From Epiperipatus broadwayi (lineage: Eukaryota; Onychophora; Udeonychophora; Euonychophora; Peripatidae), in contig JAQFVV010000002.1 of the NCBI GenBank assembly GCA_028023455.1, positions 33,675,725 through 33,739,724 on the forward strand: a stretch of DNA of 64,000 nt, given 5' to 3'. Below the pieces are notes generated by a model. The model was given only the letters and a program-made list of their open reading frames with translations, did no database searches and was not told the origin of the DNA. Both the position numbers and the translations under genes were made by a program. This document shows, in pieces, positions 62,722-64,000 of this stretch (positions are counted from its first letter, which is position 1; each line of letters begins with the position of its first letter).

Positions 62722-62810
62722 TGTCAAGCGTTGGTGGTCGAGTGGTCAACACAGCTGCTTTACAAGCAGTTGTCCCGGGTTCGCTTCCCGGATGCTTTGA
62801 CACATGGAAA
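62722..62810 (+). mobile_element. tRNA-Gly-derived SINE with 16-bp target duplication
   Basis: TTGTCAAGCGTTGG then the A box TGGTCGAGTGGTC, anticodon arm GCTGCTTTACAAGCAG (anticodon changed to TAC), T arm CCGGGTTCGCTTCCCGG with a perfect B box, and ATGCTTTGACACATGG plus an A run. AAAAAACTGAAGTATT occurs on both sides (about 62707-62722 and 62808-62825, overlapping the A run). The pair TGTCAA ... TTTGACA extends the acceptor stem beyond the tRNA. Confidence 0.88.
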
Positions 62811-62825
62811 AAAAACTGAAGTATT

Positions 62826-63685
62826 ATAGGCAGTCATTTTCAAAGTGTTTTAAGTTATATTTTTTGCCTAGATGCATAATTATAATTTTGATAAAGTCTA
62901 TTAACAAAAAATAAATATCTGAATAAATCAAAATAAGAAAAGATTGATTTTTGAAAACTTGGAACACAACAAAAAAAATCAAAAAAATAATACAACTAAA
63001 AATTAAGTCTGTATTTTGAAATCCAACACAAGGTTGACAATCTTTAAAAGTATTGGATTCCTCCTTCACAGTTTTTAAAAATATATAATTTAAAGAAAAC
63101 TTTACAAGACTGTGAAAATAACACACTTCACTTTAAAAAAGATAAAGACACAAATTCTCAGGCAGTGTTAATGAATTCATAACTCGTTATAATAAAATAA
63201 CTCCATTTACGAATAGACTTCTGAGTAAGATGGATAAAGAGAAGCGGACAGAGAAAAGAATAAATAATTATGAGACTCATAAAAATGATGGGTTTGTAAA
63301 AGTGAGTAGAGCAATAAAAATCAATGAATCACTAAATAATTATCAGCTAGTTCTTATATAAGAAAACTATTTCAACAATGAACTCATTGTTAGAATAGTT
63401 TATTGCTTTTAAATACAGTATTTAAGAATTAGATGGTTAACCAAAATTTTAATAATAATAATAAAAACTTGGTAATTTTATATGGAGTAGAGTCATGGAT
63501 AATTAAAAATTGAATACACAAAAAAATTAAAACTAGCAATGAAAAAATAATAGAGAGCAAGTGAAAAAAAGAATTATTGTGGAAGATATTAATTTGAATA
63601 AAAACAGAAAAGAGAAGAAATGGAACTAGATATTGTAGCCTTCGGTTTTAACCAAAGCTTCCTAAGTTTGAAGCTGGTTTTGTTT
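62826..63685. other. AT-rich stretch, no gene recognised
   Basis: The frame 62824-63126 (minus) is hydrophobic, low complexity, and matches no family I know. No RNA gene or repeat recognised. Confidence 0.4.
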
Positions 63686-63689
63686 CATC

Positions 63690-64000
63690 ATTATCATCAA
63701 TTATCAATCCACTGCAGGATGAAAGTCTCTCCAAGTTTAATCCATCTTCTCCGAACTTTAGCTTCTCTTCTCCACATCACCCCTGCACACTTTCTTATTT
63801 CATCCATCCATCTCACATGTGGTCTCTTTCTGGGTCTTTTACAATCTCTTGAAATCCAGTTTAAGATTTCAATTGTCCATCTATTATCATCTCTTCTAGC
63901 AATATGTCCAGCCCAACTCCACTTCAATCTTTTAATTTTTTCAATGAGGTCAGTTACACTTGTTTGTTCTCTTACCCATATATTGCGTTTTTGATCTCTT
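63690..64000 (-). pseudogene. RTE-like LINE 3' end, continues past the window
   Basis: Reads from the window edge on the minus strand: IRERTSVTDLIEKIKRLKWS, WAGHIARRDDNRWTIEILNW, KRPRKRPHVRWMDEIRKCAG, VMWRREAKVRRRWIKLGETF and ILQWIDN, then a stop near 63697. The frame is open for the whole 100 residues seen, unlike the other RTE copies here, so this is the best preserved RTE tail. The element continues beyond position 64000. Confidence 0.88.

Noticed and set aside
62722-62795. Functional tRNA-Val(UAC) gene
   Set aside because: The anticodon arm reads TAC, but the acceptor 3' strand does not pair with GCGTTGG, and the A tail with a 16-bp duplication marks a retroposon of tRNA-Gly origin.
62824-63126. 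Minus-strand 100-codon hydrophobic frame
   Set aside because: Low complexity from AT-rich DNA, with no family resemblance or start context.

Overview
This window is AT-rich animal DNA made almost entirely of decayed and foldback repeats. I found no intact single-copy host gene. The recognisable coding relics all belong to transposable elements: Penelope-like elements (PLE) with a C-terminal GIY-YIG nuclease, RTE-like and CR1-like LINEs, LINE tails, and hAT transposons. The only long open frame is a 5'-truncated PLE at 38050-39258. The organism is a metazoan, probably an invertebrate. The PLE/RTE/CR1/hAT mix, the tRNA-Gly SINE and the abundance of foldback repeats would fit a mollusc such as a cephalopod, but that is a low-confidence guess and no host gene settles it.

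The main signal is a set of hammerhead-ribozyme (HHR) motifs carried by at least three groups of elements. (1) HHR1 is a dispersed foldback element of about 190-520 bp with about 18 copies from 5.9 to 61.6 kb. Full copies are two inverted arms ending in GGAGAGTTTTGCC, with an outer 5' end CATCACATGATCACC. Five copies have exact 12-15 bp target-site duplications, and one sits in a repeat whose empty counterpart lies 1.5 kb away. Eight loci keep CUGANGA and GAAA in the hammerhead arrangement, with a helix III that is just the palindrome ACUAGU or a variant, and with helix I closed by CCTCA/TGGGG plus ATCCAA/TTGGAT. (2) HHR2 is a second family (15.8, 32.8, 44.5-45.1 and 61.8-62.3 kb) with CCAA-CUGAUGA, a helix II hairpin, and GAA-AUACGUAU-A-UUGG. 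(3) PLE 3' regions carry them at 39.35, 41.3 and 43.7 kb. Palindromic short helix III suggests ribozymes that act as dimers, as described for PLEs and animal retrozymes.

Layout. 0-5.4 kb: inverted repeat, LINE zf-RVT relic, HHR2-related foldback, then about 2.7 kb unassigned. 5.4-16 kb: long dispersed repeat, HHR1 copies, RTE 3' ends, hAT relic, palindromic PLE fragment with a long (TA)n run. 16.5-22.3 kb: two RTE relics, HHR1, a PLE tail with inverted flanks. 22.3-37.7 kb: mostly HHR1/HHR2 and tandem repeats in otherwise unassigned AT-rich DNA, one tRNA-Gly SINE, one perfect 42-bp hairpin. 37.9-43.9 kb: two PLEs, one flanked by inverted terminal copies and one by direct pseudo-LTRs. 44-50.3 kb: HHR1/HHR2 copies, LINE tail, a large inverted repeat. 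50.4-54 kb: a hAT 5' half abutting a CR1-like LINE whose ORF1 has a PHD finger and an SGNH esterase. 54-64 kb: another PLE tail, a hAT MITE with an 8-bp duplication, three RTE-like relics, HHR1/HHR2 copies, and two more tRNA-Gly SINEs.

Relationships: the autonomous elements (PLE, RTE, CR1) are all broken here. The short HHR1/HHR2 elements and tRNA-Gly SINEs have no coding capacity and must have been mobilised by proteins encoded elsewhere. The palindromic HHR helix III and 12-15 bp duplications make PLE machinery the most plausible partner for HHR1/HHR2, but this is inference.
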